This document shows, piece after piece, positions 36,288 through 46,382 of a DNA stretch of 64,000 nt. How positions within the stretch are numbered: position 1 is the first letter of the stretch; each line of letters begins with the position of its first letter. The notes under the pieces were generated by a model that saw nothing but the letters and a program-made list of their open reading frames with translations, did not search any database and had not been told where the DNA came from. Both the position numbers and the translations under genes were made by a program. Source of the DNA: Anaerobiospirillum sp. NML120449 (lineage in GTDB: Bacteria > Pseudomonadota > Gammaproteobacteria > Enterobacterales > Succinivibrionaceae); assembly GCF_023051105.1 (NCBI RefSeq), contig NZ_JALKIL010000010.1:1-64000 (forward strand), written 5' to 3'.

Positions 36288-36355
36288 AGATTGGCCGGTG
36301 CCCGATCCGGGGTCCGATGGATCGGGAGACCTGATGATTTTGCTGTTGCCTTCAC

Positions 36356-37519
36356 TTAGTTGGAGTTGACTATGGCGATGGCTGTGGTCAGTACGTCAGT
36401 GAGGAATGGGCCCTGAGCGAATGGACCGGTGGTGATAACTTCACGCAGCAGCTGTACGTCCTCGCCACGGTCGCCACCCTCAAAGCGCACTGGCAGTACA
36501 AGGCCAAGGGAGTGAACATACAGGGCATCCTTGAAAGAGGCCTCTGGCATCTTTCTGCGGGCGCGGTACAGAGCAAGAGCGATGTCGTAGACATCCTGCT
36601 GGGTAACACCGAAGTGACGGTTGTCAAAGGCTTCAAGAGCCTGACGGCGTGAGAGGGCCATAACCTTGATCATTTCACGACCCAGCTGAACATTCTTGAG
36701 GTCCATGTTGAGCAGCAGCTTGCGCTCGATGAGCTCTTCGGCCCACTTTGCAGACATGGCCAGCAGAACTACGTCAGAGTCGGTGGCAAAAATCTGGTAT
36801 TCCTTACGCAGCTCCAGAGGGCCGGTAATAAATGAGCCCGGGGCCATCTGAACAAAGTCATCAACCAGCTCACCAGTGTGGAAGTAAGGCTCAATGGTAT
36901 CAGGCTCCATCTCAACCTTCCTGAGGCTCTCGTTGAAGGTCATGCGGCTCAGACCGCCATTGCCATCGCTGAAGTCAGAAGGACGGCGCAGATCTTCTTC
37001 AGCATACTGACCCCGCAGAGCGTTGTTGAGCAGAGTGATATCGGCAAACTTTGGAGTCCTGGTGTAGGTAGGGAGTACTACGCCATACAGTTCGCACAGG
37101 ATACCGTCACGCAGGTTGATGTCGTGATCCTTGTTGCGGGAGCTCCAGATAGTGGTAGCTACCAGGTGGGCATAGTAACGGCTGCTGTAGACACGGGCAT
37201 CAGTCATGCGCAGCAGAATGTGGGAGCTTGGACTGATGAGCAGGTAGCAGTCGATCTCGCCGGTCTCATCTATGTGAATCTGCAAAGCTCTCTTTGGCAG
37301 ATAGCCCTCAGCTACCCAGCGCTCGGCCAGTACTGGACGGGCAGCCAGAATATCCCAGCGGCCATCCTCGCTTACGTAGAAAGCAAATTGCTCACCGCGA
37401 TCGCGATCAACACCGATCTTGATACCGTCTGGCAGAATCTCGCCTACAGGCAGGATGCTTGGAGAGGTATCGTCCATGTCGATGACAAATAAACTTTCGT
37501 TAACACTTAAGCCGGCCAT
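36356..37519 (-). CDS. Unrecognised cytoplasmic protein, 387 aa
   Basis: I do not recognise this protein. It has balanced, globular composition, no signal peptide or membrane segment and no low-complexity insert. Features include an acidic N-terminus (FVIDMDDTSPSI, residues about 11-22), a helical region with RNKDHDINLRDGI, and a C-terminal region GDRGEDVQLLREVI. The start at 37519 (MAGLSVNES) is chosen because AGGAG lies 6 bases upstream; the frame is open for 46 more codons. Single gene between a terminator and the acr locus. Its ordinary codon use suggests a resident gene. Confidence 0.8.
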   Translation of the reverse strand: MAGLSVNESLFVIDMDDTSPSILPVGEILPDGIKIGVDRDRGEQFAFYVSEDGRWDILAARPVLAERWVAEGYLPKRALQIHIDETGEIDCYLLISPSSHILLRMTDARVYSSRYYAHLVATTIWSSRNKDHDINLRDGILCELYGVVLPTYTRTPKFADITLLNNALRGQYAEEDLRRPSDFSDGNGGLSRMTFNESLRKVEMEPDTIEPYFHTGELVDDFVQMAPGSFITGPLELRKEYQIFATDSDVVLLAMSAKWAEELIERKLLLNMDLKNVQLGREMIKVMALSRRQALEAFDNRHFGVTQQDVYDIALALYRARRKMPEASFKDALYVHSLGLVLPVRFEGGDRGEDVQLLREVITTGPFAQGPFLTDVLTTAIAIVNSN

Positions 37520-38064
37520 TGATAACTCCTGTACCCGTAACAGACGCTGCAGTTCCCGCATATGTGTTCGCAGGTGCGCTGTCCAGGTGATGTAAGAAAC
37601 ATTGTTGCTGTTAAGCATAACCCACTGAAGCAGCCTTGCAGTGACAATCTTTGTCATACAACAACATGTCGCAATCGTATAAACAGACCCTGTATTGGTG
37701 TCTGTCTGTATCAGGCACTGCCCTCGCGGGCCGTCACTTCGGGAACGTCAGGCACCATGCTTACAAGTAATGCCTGCCTGCTACGTTAGCAGCAACAGCC
37801 GGTATACAGCGCTTATGTAAGTTAAAGGGCCAGTCAGGTGCACGCGCCATATTTTTGGGGCTCCCCTGTGGTGCGCTTACTACGTTTGAACCCACAGCAC
37901 GCCAGGGCAGTGCCACGGGCCAAGCGACAGCACGACGGCAGCCAGCAGCTCCGCGCAGGCCCTGCGCAGGTGGCCAGCCTGGCATGCGGGCTGGCGGGCG
38001 GCCCGCTGGCTGTCAGGCGGCCCGCTGGCTGTCAGACTGGCAGGCGGCTGGGGATTTTGGGGAT
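37520..38064. other. Intergenic with GC-rich repeats
   Basis: Between the 387-aa gene start and the acrB terminator. Bases 37990-38045 hold a direct repeat of GGCGGCCCGCTGGCTGTCAG (two copies) plus a partial third. Open frames here are repeat-driven. Confidence 0.5.
37998..38037. repeat. 19-20-bp direct repeat
   Basis: GGCGGCCCGCTGGCTGTCAG occurs twice in tandem, with GGCAGGCGGC partial repeats on either side. Confidence 0.6.
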
Positions 38065-38091
38065 AAAAAAAGCGCAGCCGGAGCTGCGCTT
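38065..38091 (-). terminator. Terminator of acrAB
   Basis: AAGCGCAGC-CGGA-GCTGCGCTT with six T after it on the minus strand. Confidence 0.85.
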
Positions 38092-38146
38092 GAGTTACAT
38101 GAGTCAGGGACCAAGTGCCTGTCCCTGATTATCAGGTATCTTGTGA

Positions 38147-41100
38147 TTACTGAGGTGGGAGACCCTTCTTTGCCTCAAGTGCGCGCTGCTGGCGCTCCCT
38201 GATGCGGATTTCCTCTGCCTCGGCCATCTTCTTCTTCTGATCGGCCGGGATGTACTTGGTGAAGTAACGCATTACCAGCACGAAGAATACAGGCACGAAG
38301 AAAATAGCCAGAATGGTAGCTGACAGCATGCCGCCGATTACGCAGATACCAATTTCATTTCGACCTGCAGCACCGGCACCGGAGGAAGCTGCCAGTGGCA
38401 GAACACCCAGCACGAAAGCGGCGGAGGTCATGAGAATTGGGCGCAGACGGATACGTGCAGCCTCAATAACGGCATCTGACAGACGGGAACCCTTGTCGTA
38501 AAGCTCCTTGGCGAACTCTACGATCAGAATGGCGTTCTTGGCTGACAGACCTACTGTCGTGAGCAGACCTACCTGGAAGTACACGTCATTGGACAGTACT
38601 GTCTGTACCGGCAGGTACTGAGTAATGAGAGCGGCCAGCACGGCACCGATAATGCCCAGAGGCACAACCAGCATTACCGCAAAAGGAATGGACCAGGACT
38701 CATACAGAGCAGCCAGTGACAGGAATACGATCAGCAGGGATACAGCATAGAGCAGTGGAGCCTGAGAACCGGACAGACGCTCCTGGAAGGAGGTACCGGC
38801 CCAGGAAATACCGTAGCCGGCTGGCAGGATTTCCCTGGCAATGCGCTCCATTTCAGCCATGGCCTCACCTGAGGATACGCCAGGAGCTGGAGCACCCTGG
38901 ATGTTCATGGCGCCTACACCGTTGAAACGCTCAAGACGTGGTGAACCGTAATCCCATGAGGTGGTGATAAATGCAGAGCAAGGTACCATCTGACCCTGGT
39001 TGTTACGTACATACCACTTGTTGAGGTCAAGCTCGTTCATACGGGCATCGGCCTCGGCCTGCAGGAACACCTTCTTTACTCGGGATCTCTCCATGAAGTT
39101 GTCGACATAGGCAGAACCCCATGCAGTAGACAGAGTAGTGTTGATGTCGTTTACGGACAGACCCAGAGCCAGGGCCTTTTCATAGTCGATGCTCAGCTTG
39201 AACTGAGGAGTATCGTCCTGACCGTTGGCACGTACCTGCATCAGCAGCTTGGACTGCTGGGCAGCGTAGATATATTCCTGACGCATCTTTGTCAGAGCTT
39301 CGTGACCGGCACCGCCGTTATCCTGCAGGTAGAGGTCGAAGCCGGAAGCTACGCCCAGCTCAGGAATGGCTGGCAGGTTGAAGGCAAAGGCAAGACCCTC
39401 ACGAATGCCCATTAAAGGCATGTAGGAGCGCTGAACAATGGCGTCAGCATGCTGATCTGAACGCTGTCTTAAGGACCAGTCGTGCAGCTTGATGAATGCC
39501 ATGCCGGCGTTCTGGCCGGAACCGGAGAAAGAGAAGCCGGTAATAGCCATGATGGATTCGATATTCTCGGACTCGGCTGCGTTGAAGTAGGCAATCATCT
39601 TGTTCAGAGTGCCGGTTGTCTTCTCTACAGTAGAGCCGGCAGGCAGGTTAACCATGGCCATCAGCACACCCTGATCTTCGTTTGGCAGGAAAGATGAAGG
39701 AATGCGCAGGAAACAGAAAACCAGAGCGCCACAGATGATCAGGTAGGCTACAACCTGACGCTTGAGCTGGTGAACTACCTTGCTTACGTGCTTCTGATAG
39801 GAGTGGGTAAAGGTATCAAAAGCGCGGTTGAACCACTCAAAGAACTTTTCTACAGGCTTTAAAAGGGGCTGAGTGAGCGCATGGGTCTTTGCCAGCAGCT
39901 TGTTGTCAGGAACAGCTTCACGCTCTTCCTTGGACTGCAGCATGGTGGCACAAAGAGCAGGGGTCAGAATCAGAGCTACCAGTACGGACAGCACCATGGA
40001 AGATACGATAGTGATGGAGAACTGGCGGTAAATAACACCGGTAGAGCCACCGAAGAAAGCCATAGGAATAAATACGGCTGACAGCACCAGGGCGATACCG
40101 ATAAGAGCACCGGTAATCTGATCCATGGACTTGATGGTGGCATGACGGGCAGGAAGATTTTCCTCCTCCATGATACGTTCTACGTTTTCTACCACCACAA
40201 TGGCGTCGTCAACGAGCAGACCGATGGCCAGTACGATACCGAACATGGTCAGTGTATTTATGGAGAAGCCCAGTACGGCCATGATGGCAAAGGTGCCCAG
40301 CAGTACTACAGGAACGGTAATGGACGGAATTAAGGTAGCGCGGAAGTTCTGCAGGAAGAGGTACATGATGAGTACCACCAGAACCACTGCTTCAATCAGA
40401 GTATGAAATACTTCAGTAATGGATACCTTAATGAACTCGGTAGTGTCGTAAGGGTAATGAAGCTGAATCCAGTCAGGGAAGTACTCGGAGAGTTCAACCA
40501 TCAGAGCCTTAACGCGGGTGGCAGTATCCAGAGCGTTGGCACCGGCAGCCAGACGGATAGCAATACCTGTGGATACCTGACCATTGTAGGTAGCCTTAAT
40601 CTGGTAGCTTTCAGAACCCAGCTCAATGCGGGCTACGTCCTTGAGGCGAACCATGGTGCCGTCGGTGTTAACGCGCAGCAGGATGTTTTCAAACTGCTTG
40701 ACGCTCTCAAGACGCTTCTGACCGGTGATGGTGTAGGAGTACTGCTGGCCAGGAACAGCTGGGGTACCACCGAGGGAACCATAGGTTACCTGGGCGTTCT
40801 GCTGTTTGATGGCATTGCTTACTTCAGCTACTGTAACAGCCAGATTGTTGAGCTTTTCAGGGTCCAGCCAGATACGCATGGAGAACTCGGAGCCGAACAC
40901 CTGCAGATCACCTACACCCTGTACACGGGCCAGAGGCTCGCGGATATTGGCGTAAATATAGTCAGCAAGGTCGGTACTGGTGTGCTCGGCATCTTTGGTG
41001 CTAAGACCCACAACCATAAGGAAGGCGTCTGTGGACTTGGATACATTCACACCGTTTTGCTGTACTACAGAAGGCAGCTGAGACTGAGTCTGCTGGAGTT

Positions 41101-41428
41101 TGTTCTGTACCTGAACCTGAGCAATATCAGCATCGGTACCTGGCTCAAAGGTAATGGTAATGGAGGAATTACCATAAGAGTCAGAAGATGCTGACATGTA
41201 CATGTAGCCATCCAGGCCTGTCATGTTCTGCTCAATTACCTGGGTAACCGAACGCTCTACAGTGCTGGCGTCAGCACCTGGGTAGGAAGCGCGGATGGAT
41301 ACGGCAGGCGGAGCAATAGTTGGATATTGTGATACCGGCAGAGTAAATACGGATACGAGACCGGCCAGCATGATCACAATAGCAATAACCCACGCAAAGA
41401 TTGGGCGATTGATAAAGAAACGTGCCAT
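38147..41428 (-). CDS. acrB: RND multidrug efflux pump, AcrB type, 1093 aa
   Basis: Inner-membrane proton-driven exporter of the HAE-1 family, the trimeric pump of a tripartite efflux system. It begins [21 protein letters not shown], with 12 membrane segments and two large periplasmic loops. Hallmarks include [36 protein letters not shown] (TM4, with the proton-relay Asp pair) and [17 protein letters not shown] in the second half. E. coli AcrB has 1049 residues; the extra length is in the central cytoplasmic linker and a charged C-terminal tail. It follows acrA by about 100 bases in one operon. No outer-membrane TolC gene is nearby. Confidence 0.96.
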   Translation of the reverse strand: MARFFINRPIFAWVIAIVIMLAGLVSVFTLPVSQYPTIAPPAVSIRASYPGADASTVERSVTQVIEQNMTGLDGYMYMSASSDSYGNSSITITFEPGTDADIAQVQVQNKLQQTQSQLPSVVQQNGVNVSKSTDAFLMVVGLSTKDAEHTSTDLADYIYANIREPLARVQGVGDLQVFGSEFSMRIWLDPEKLNNLAVTVAEVSNAIKQQNAQVTYGSLGGTPAVPGQQYSYTITGQKRLESVKQFENILLRVNTDGTMVRLKDVARIELGSESYQIKATYNGQVSTGIAIRLAAGANALDTATRVKALMVELSEYFPDWIQLHYPYDTTEFIKVSITEVFHTLIEAVVLVVLIMYLFLQNFRATLIPSITVPVVLLGTFAIMAVLGFSINTLTMFGIVLAIGLLVDDAIVVVENVERIMEEENLPARHATIKSMDQITGALIGIALVLSAVFIPMAFFGGSTGVIYRQFSITIVSSMVLSVLVALILTPALCATMLQSKEEREAVPDNKLLAKTHALTQPLLKPVEKFFEWFNRAFDTFTHSYQKHVSKVVHQLKRQVVAYLIICGALVFCFLRIPSSFLPNEDQGVLMAMVNLPAGSTVEKTTGTLNKMIAYFNAAESENIESIMAITGFSFSGSGQNAGMAFIKLHDWSLRQRSDQHADAIVQRSYMPLMGIREGLAFAFNLPAIPELGVASGFDLYLQDNGGAGHEALTKMRQEYIYAAQQSKLLMQVRANGQDDTPQFKLSIDYEKALALGLSVNDINTTLSTAWGSAYVDNFMERSRVKKVFLQAEADARMNELDLNKWYVRNNQGQMVPCSAFITTSWDYGSPRLERFNGVGAMNIQGAPAPGVSSGEAMAEMERIAREILPAGYGISWAGTSFQERLSGSQAPLLYAVSLLIVFLSLAALYESWSIPFAVMLVVPLGIIGAVLAALITQYLPVQTVLSNDVYFQVGLLTTVGLSAKNAILIVEFAKELYDKGSRLSDAVIEAARIRLRPILMTSAAFVLGVLPLAASSGAGAAGRNEIGICVIGGMLSATILAIFFVPVFFVLVMRYFTKYIPADQKKKMAEAEEIRIRERQQRALEAKKGLPPQ

Positions 41429-41531
41429 AAAGATTATGTTCTCCCAGATCTGCAGGTCATGTGGCTTATGGCCACGGCTGCATCAGCTGATGTCGCCCCC
41501 TTCAGATCTGAATGTATTGTCCAGTACGTGC

Positions 41532-42713
41532 TTAGCCGGCCTTGGCTGGGGCAGCAGCCTCACCTTCAGCAGGCTTCTGCTCGGCCTTAACCTCGCTTAC
41601 AGGGGCGCCGGAGCGAATCTTCTGCAGATTGGAGCTGATTACTCTGTCACCTACCTTAAGACCGGAGGTGATAACGAAGTAACCCTCATACTCGGTACCG
41701 ATCTTGACGATGGAACGCTGAGCCAGACCCTTGTCATCGATGATGTAAACGTAGCTCAGACCACCGGCCTCACGGATCACGGCATCCTGACGGACTACAA
41801 TAGCATTTGGCAGGGTACCCTCGTGCAGGTCGCCACGCAGGAACATGCCTGGCAGCAGCTGACGGTCAGGGTTAGGAACAATAGCGCGCAGGTTAACCAT
41901 GCCGGTGGTCTCATCAACGGTTACGTCTGAGAACTCAAGCTGGCCCTGGTGAGCGTACTTGGTGCCATTGGAAAAGTAGATATCAACAGGAGCCTTGCCG
42001 TCGGCGTTCTTGAATACGCCTGATGCCATGGCCTGACGCAGAGCCATGTGATCCTCTACAGTCTGACCGAGGTCAACGTACATGGGATCAAGCTGCTGAA
42101 TGATGGTCAGAGGGTTGGTCTGCTGGGCGTTTACCAGAGCACCTTCAGTGAAGTTGGACTTGGAAATACGACCGGAGATAGGAGCATATACCTTGGTATA
42201 GGCAAGATTGATGTTGGCAGTTTCAACGGCAGCCTCAGCAGCCTTAACTGCAGCATCGGCCTGCAGATAGGCAGCCTGAGCATCATCATAGTCCTGCTTG
42301 CTCACGGCCTTCTGCTGCAGGAGCTGACGGTAACGGTCAGCCTTTAACTTGACTGTATACAGGCTGGCCTGAGCGCTCCTGAGGTTGGCCTGAGCGCTGT
42401 TAGCCTGGGCCTCATAAATAGCCGGATCAATCTGATATAGCTGATCACCCTGGTTTACAGTAGAGCCTTCAACGAAAAGACGCTTCTGGATAATGCCTGA
42501 AACCTGAGGGCGGACTTCGGCGCGACGGGTGGCGCTGACACGGCCGGTCAGATTGGAGACGACAGGAACTTCCATGGTCTTGACGACAAAAACGTCTACA
42601 GGAAGACTCTGAGGACCTCCTGCTTTCTGGGCTTCACCACATCCTGTGAGCATAATGGCCAGTGCCAGTGCACTTGGCAAAAGATGCTTTTTATTAACCT
42701 TTGACAGGAACAT
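41532..42713 (-). CDS. acrA: RND efflux periplasmic adaptor, AcrA type, 393 aa
   Basis: Membrane-fusion lipoprotein joining the AcrB pump to the outer-membrane channel. Signal sequence ends in the lipobox LTGC (Cys 25). The lipoyl/barrel-sandwich segment is split around a coiled hairpin (about residues 95-165, rich in Ala, Gln and Lys), followed by beta-barrel and membrane-proximal domains (VVRQDAVIREAGGLSYVY). Start ATG 42713 has a short AGG upstream. First gene of the acrAB operon, with a leader of about 515 bases if the promoter at 43238-43267 is right. Confidence 0.95.
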   Translation of the reverse strand: MFLSKVNKKHLLPSALALAIMLTGCGEAQKAGGPQSLPVDVFVVKTMEVPVVSNLTGRVSATRRAEVRPQVSGIIQKRLFVEGSTVNQGDQLYQIDPAIYEAQANSAQANLRSAQASLYTVKLKADRYRQLLQQKAVSKQDYDDAQAAYLQADAAVKAAEAAVETANINLAYTKVYAPISGRISKSNFTEGALVNAQQTNPLTIIQQLDPMYVDLGQTVEDHMALRQAMASGVFKNADGKAPVDIYFSNGTKYAHQGQLEFSDVTVDETTGMVNLRAIVPNPDRQLLPGMFLRGDLHEGTLPNAIVVRQDAVIREAGGLSYVYIIDDKGLAQRSIVKIGTEYEGYFVITSGLKVGDRVISSNLQKIRSGAPVSEVKAEQKPAEGEAAAPAKAG

Positions 42714-43243
42714 ACCTGATAATCCTTAAAAAATGAGGTGGAATGTTACGGCCGTGATCTATTAGACCCGCACTCACAACAGGGCATAGCCCATTGAGGG
42801 GCAGGAGCCATTTGAGAGAGCCGGTCTGATGGTCATGACAGTACATGGGTGATTTATCAAAAAAGCAGGGTCTGACAGGTGGGGCACTCTGCCTCAGTTG
42901 TGAGCTCATGGCCTCACGCATGCGACAGTTCAGATAACTGTTTTAATACTCCACCGGGCCTGTTGCCCCTCATGAGCCCTGAGCCTGCAGGGCCTGAGCA
43001 TCTTACCGGGGCCTTGCCTCAGGCAGGACTCAGGCACGTAGAGGGCCTTTGCCTGTCATTGAGGGCTGTACCCGGCAGCGCAGCCTTATGCTTTGATGAT
43101 AAACAGCTGTGATATTCAGGATCTGAACATAGGCACTTTGATTATGTTCTTAGTCCTGAACGCAGTTGAACCAGTTCCCCGTCTTGCACGGGAAACGCCC
43201 GCAGGCCACGTGCTGCCATGGCAGCAGCACTGGCCTGTATACA
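42714..43243. other. Long leader of acrAB, no supported gene
   Basis: About 500 bases between acrA and its promoter/operator on the minus strand. A 75-codon minus frame (42694-42921) overlaps the acrA start by 20 bases but has no recognisable product; it could be an upstream open frame. Nothing riboswitch-like is identified. Confidence 0.4.
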
Positions 43244-43267
43244 ACATACATGCACGGATGTATGTAA
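43238..43267 (-). promoter_or_regulatory. acrAB promoter with AcrR-type operator in its spacer
   Basis: Minus strand -35 TTACAT (43267-43262), 18-base spacer, -10 TGTATA (43243-43238). The spacer is covered by ACATACAT-N6-ATGTATGT (43244-43265), the architecture of the known E. coli AcrR operator (arms TACATACAT/ATGTATGTA, 6-base centre). It lies about 515 bases upstream of acrA. Confidence 0.75.
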
Positions 43268-43782
43268 CAGAGGCTGAATGTGTCCCCTTGTGAACCAAAA
43301 AATGCTGTTATCGCTTATTTTCAGGCATGGTAGAGGGCGCTACCGTGCGCCTTGTGACCGGGCAGAGATGCTGCTTTGATGGTCATGAGCCTCTGATATG
43401 AGACGCTTACTGCCCCTGGCAGTCCTGTCTCAAAGAAATTTCCTTCGCAGTGATGAGATCAGCAGAGAGCTGACTCAGAAATGGCATGGATACACACTTG
43501 CTGATGTTTTACTTACAGTTTAAATCATCATGAAAGTTATCGCTTGTCCAAGACAACAAAAGCATCAGCCAGCCGTATCTATATTTACGGTAAGCATGAT
43601 GCTTTCTCTATTGTGAATGTATCACATGACAGGGCAGCGGCATAACCTGGTGGCGCTGCCAGACGCATCTGCACTTTAGTGCAGCATAAATGCGTTATTT
43701 AAGGGACGGAATTCAGGACTGCGGCCCTGGTGTTCCCTGCTTGCTAATAATAAATTATTGGGCGGGAAAATTATAGCACCTT
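43268..43782. other. Intergenic between the two acr promoters
   Basis: About 515 bases between the divergent acrAB and acrR promoters. It is AT-rich and has no supported gene or repeat. Confidence 0.4.
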
Positions 43783-43811
43783 TTCATACATACATGAATG
43801 TATGTTATAAT
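43783..43811 (+). promoter_or_regulatory. acrR promoter with AcrR-type operator in its spacer
   Basis: -35 TTCATA (43783-43788), 17-base spacer, extended -10 TGTTATAAT (TATAAT 43806-43811). The operator CATACAT-N6-ATGTATG (43785-43804) lies in the spacer and closely resembles the E. coli AcrR site. It implies autorepression of acrR. Confidence 0.8.
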
Positions 43812-43859
43812 TTTTTTCCGCCAACTCAGGTTTTCTTTGCTCTTTTTGAGGTGCGGAAT

Positions 43860-44504
43860 ATGCCACGTAAAACTTTTGCTGAGTCCATGGAGACCAGAAA
43901 CAACATTCTGATGGCCGCTCAGCGTGTGTTTGCCAATAAGGGTTTCAACAAGGCCTCGCTTACTGATATTGCAAGAGAGGCTGGTGTGACCCGTGGTGCT
44001 ATTTACTGGCATTATGAGAACAAAACAGCTCTGCTGGCATCCCTGCTTGAGGAGGAGGCCCGCAAGCTCAACCTGGTGTCTACCCTGGCCTCAGCTGCCC
44101 ATGAGACTCAGGCTGATCCTTTAGGTCAGCTTAAGAAGTGGGCCATGATGCACTTTAATGAGGACTCCAAGTCATTCTTTAACTCATCAGTAATGGCCAT
44201 TTTCGAGAGCATTATCCATTCTGATATCAGTCACGAGGCCCGTGAGCAGCTTGAAGAGCTCATTCATCTGCGTCTTATCAGCATCGAAGATGCCCTGCGC
44301 AATGCTGTGACCTTAAAGAAGCTGCCTGCTGATACCGACATTGAGCTGGCTGCCGTATACATTCAGTCCACAATGCTCGGTCTTATCATTCAGATGCGTC
44401 AGAACAATCTGACCCACTCAGCTTCCTACTACCAGTGCATTATTGAATGCATGTTCAATCACATTGGTGAAATCAAAATCGGCTGTGGCCGCGACCAGCA
44501 CTGA
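43860..44504 (+). CDS. acrR: TetR-family repressor AcrR, 214 aa
   Basis: DNA-binding repressor of the adjacent efflux operon. The N-terminal TetR helix-turn-helix is clear (ILMAAQRVFANKGF, SLTDIAREAGVTRGAIYWHY, NKTALL). The remaining all-alpha domain is the drug-binding/dimer region. Start ATG 43860 (MPRKTFAES, as in AcrR proteins), with GAGGTG upstream; the frame is open another 34 codons but those overlap the operator. Two AcrR-type operators, one at its own promoter and one at the acrAB promoter, support the assignment. Confidence 0.92.
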   Translation: MPRKTFAESMETRNNILMAAQRVFANKGFNKASLTDIAREAGVTRGAIYWHYENKTALLASLLEEEARKLNLVSTLASAAHETQADPLGQLKKWAMMHFNEDSKSFFNSSVMAIFESIIHSDISHEAREQLEELIHLRLISIEDALRNAVTLKKLPADTDIELAAVYIQSTMLGLIIQMRQNNLTHSASYYQCIIECMFNHIGEIKIGCGRDQH

Positions 44505-44674
44505 CGTCAGATCCTGACCTGCTACAGCTGCGGCCTCAGTTGGCCGGCAGCGTCTCCGCCTGCACCAGCGTCAGCTGCGGCCGCAGTTGCGCCAGCGGTG
44601 CCTGCGCCGGCAGCGCCGCTGCCAGCAGCAAGGCGTGGCCATTATGGCCGGGCTTGCCTGCAGGGCAGCCTGAT

Positions 44675-44721
44675 AAAACAAAAAGCCTGATCGGATGTAC
44701 TTCGATCAGGCTTTTTGTTTT
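44675..44721. terminator. Bidirectional terminator between acrR and yciA
   Basis: AAAACAAAAAGCCTGATCG / CGATCAGGCTTTTTGTTTT, a 19-bp perfect stem with a 9-base loop, between convergent genes. Confidence 0.93.
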
Positions 44722-44797
44722 GGGCCAGAGCTATGGCTCTGCTCCCGGGAGCCGGGTAACGGCAATGCGCTGCTCTGCGCAGCGACGCTGTGCGCTG

Positions 44798-45316
44798 TTA
44801 TGAGCAGCTGTTATTGCGTATGGTGCCATCGGCCTTGAGGCCGGCTGTGGCAGCATCGATGCCGCGCTGGGCAATTTCATGAGCCTCAGCTGGCAGAGGG
44901 CGTGGACGGCCGTTTTCATCTACAGCTACGTAGGTGAAGCTGGCTTCGGTAACCAGGTAGCGCTCGGCTGTTTCATCGTCGTAGATCTTTTTGACCCACA
45001 GCTCAAGGTTAACCTTAAGTGAGGTACGGCCTACTTTGGAGCAGTGACCATAACAGCAGACCACATCACCCACCTCAACAGGCTTGAGGAAGTTCATGGC
45101 ATCAACAGCTACGGTGACGACGCGGCCATGGGCAATTTCTCGGGCCAGGATAGCACCTGCAATGTCCAGCTGTGACATGATCCAGCCGCCAAAGATATCG
45201 CCGGCAGGGTTGGTGTCACGTGGCAGGGTCATGGTGCGTAACAGCAGATTGCCAATAGGTGGATGAGGGTGGTTATCGGCTTTTTTCTGTCCGTTTGTTG
45301 GTTGAGTATCTTGCAT
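44798..45316 (-). CDS. yciA: Acyl-CoA thioesterase YciA, 172 aa
   Basis: Cytoplasmic hot-dog thioesterase that hydrolyses acyl-CoAs. Family core is clear: TMTLPRDTNPAGDIFGGWIMSQLDIAG (two blocks; catalytic Asp in NPAGDIFGGW), VTVAVDAMNFLKPVEVGD and a late EASFTYVAVDE. An N-terminal segment of about 20 residues (DTQPTNGQKKADNHPHPP) and a tail beyond about 150 extend it beyond E. coli YciA (132). AAGGAA lies 5 bases before the ATG. Confidence 0.93.
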   Translation of the reverse strand: MQDTQPTNGQKKADNHPHPPIGNLLLRTMTLPRDTNPAGDIFGGWIMSQLDIAGAILAREIAHGRVVTVAVDAMNFLKPVEVGDVVCCYGHCSKVGRTSLKVNLELWVKKIYDDETAERYLVTEASFTYVAVDENGRPRPLPAEAHEIAQRGIDAATAGLKADGTIRNNSCS

Positions 45317-45663
45317 TTTCGTTCCTTGAGCTTCCCGTCAAAGATGATCAGCCTGTGTTCATGGGCTCTGCCGACCGGGCATGCGCCTCAGGCGCCTAAG
45401 GCCCCTGTGGCTCCAGACCGGCAGCTGCAGCCTCGGCTGCAGGCTCAGACCGCCCATTTCCTGCAGTAACGGCTCCCCGTCCTGCGAGGCCATTATAGGA
45501 CAAAAAGTGGTCCTGACCGGACCTTTTTTCACAGCTGCAATGCTGCATCGACCTGTACAAATCAGACCGTTCGGCCCGGAGCCTAAGGCACAGGGATCTG
45601 CTGTGCCGCCAGGCGGCAGCAGGTGCAGCACGTTGACGGCGGACCCGCAGGGCCTGGATCCAT
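45317..45663. other. Intergenic, GC-rich, no supported gene
   Basis: Between yciA and the lutC terminator. It contains a few imperfect hairpins (CTGCAGCCTCGGCTGCAG near 45426). Open frames on both strands lack protein-like sequence. Confidence 0.4.
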
Positions 45664-45664
45664 T

Positions 45665-45697
45665 AAAAAAGCCCAGCATGAGACATGCTGAGCTTTT
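45665..45697 (-). terminator. Terminator of lutABC
   Basis: AAAAAAGCCCAGCATG / CATGCTGAGCTTTT with one internal mismatch and a 3-base loop, then T-run on the minus strand. Confidence 0.8.
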
Positions 45698-45722
45698 AAA
45701 TAAGACAGAAGTAATCTTCTTA

Positions 45723-46382
45723 TTAGTACAGGATCAGGTGTACCTGAGTAGAGCCGTGTACGCCGAATACGGTAACCAGCTCAACGTCGGAAGTACGGGA
45801 CGGACCGGCGATGAACAGTACGTTGGTTGGCAGTACATCAAGTTCGCTCTTGACCTTGTGCAGAGCGTCAACCAGGCTCTTTACCACACGCTCCTTCTTG
45901 AGGAGCATGATGCAGGTAGGGGTAACCAGAGACAGCATGCGAGGCTGGTTTTCAGTTGAAACCACGCAGGCAACACCATGGGAGGCCACACCGGCAAAAG
46001 CATTGATGATAGAGAAGTCGGTATTGAATACCTGATCTCTGATGTCTTCAATGGCGGTGTCAAAGCACAGCTGGCTTGCAGACTCTACACGCTTGAGGTC
46101 AATGCCGATGTCCTTTGGATAGACCAGGGTCCTGGCATTGCGCTCTCTGGTAATGGAATTGATGGTGTCGTACAGCTGCTCAGGCTTGATGTCATGAACC
46201 ACAAACTTGTTGTTGGTCATATTGGTCTTCATGTTCTCAATCAGATTTTCTTCCATCTGAATGTGAACAACAGGGTCCTGAGTCTCAACACGGCAGAAGT
46301 CAGGCTTCTTGTAGCCCTCACTGACGCGCTTTAAGATTTCCTCACGGCTGCGCTTGGAGATCTGCGCAATTACATCATTCAT
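45723..46382 (-). CDS. lutC: LutC, LUD-domain subunit of the L-lactate dehydrogenase complex, 219 aa
   Basis: Third component of the LutABC (YkgEFG) complex that oxidises L-lactate to pyruvate. LUD-domain hallmarks include FSIINAFAGVASHG and NVLFIAGPSRTSDVELVTVFGVHGS (two blocks). It overlaps the end of lutB by 8 bases (translational coupling) and has GGGAG 6 bases before the ATG. Last gene of the operon; terminator at 45665-45697. Confidence 0.93.
   Translation of the reverse strand: MNDVIAQISKRSREEILKRVSEGYKKPDFCRVETQDPVVHIQMEENLIENMKTNMTNNKFVVHDIKPEQLYDTINSITRERNARTLVYPKDIGIDLKRVESASQLCFDTAIEDIRDQVFNTDFSIINAFAGVASHGVACVVSTENQPRMLSLVTPTCIMLLKKERVVKSLVDALHKVKSELDVLPTNVLFIAGPSRTSDVELVTVFGVHGSTQVHLILY

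Noticed and set aside
42694-42921. 75-codon minus-strand frame overlapping the acrA start
   Set aside because: No family match or convincing start signal; kept only as a possible upstream frame in the acrAB leader.
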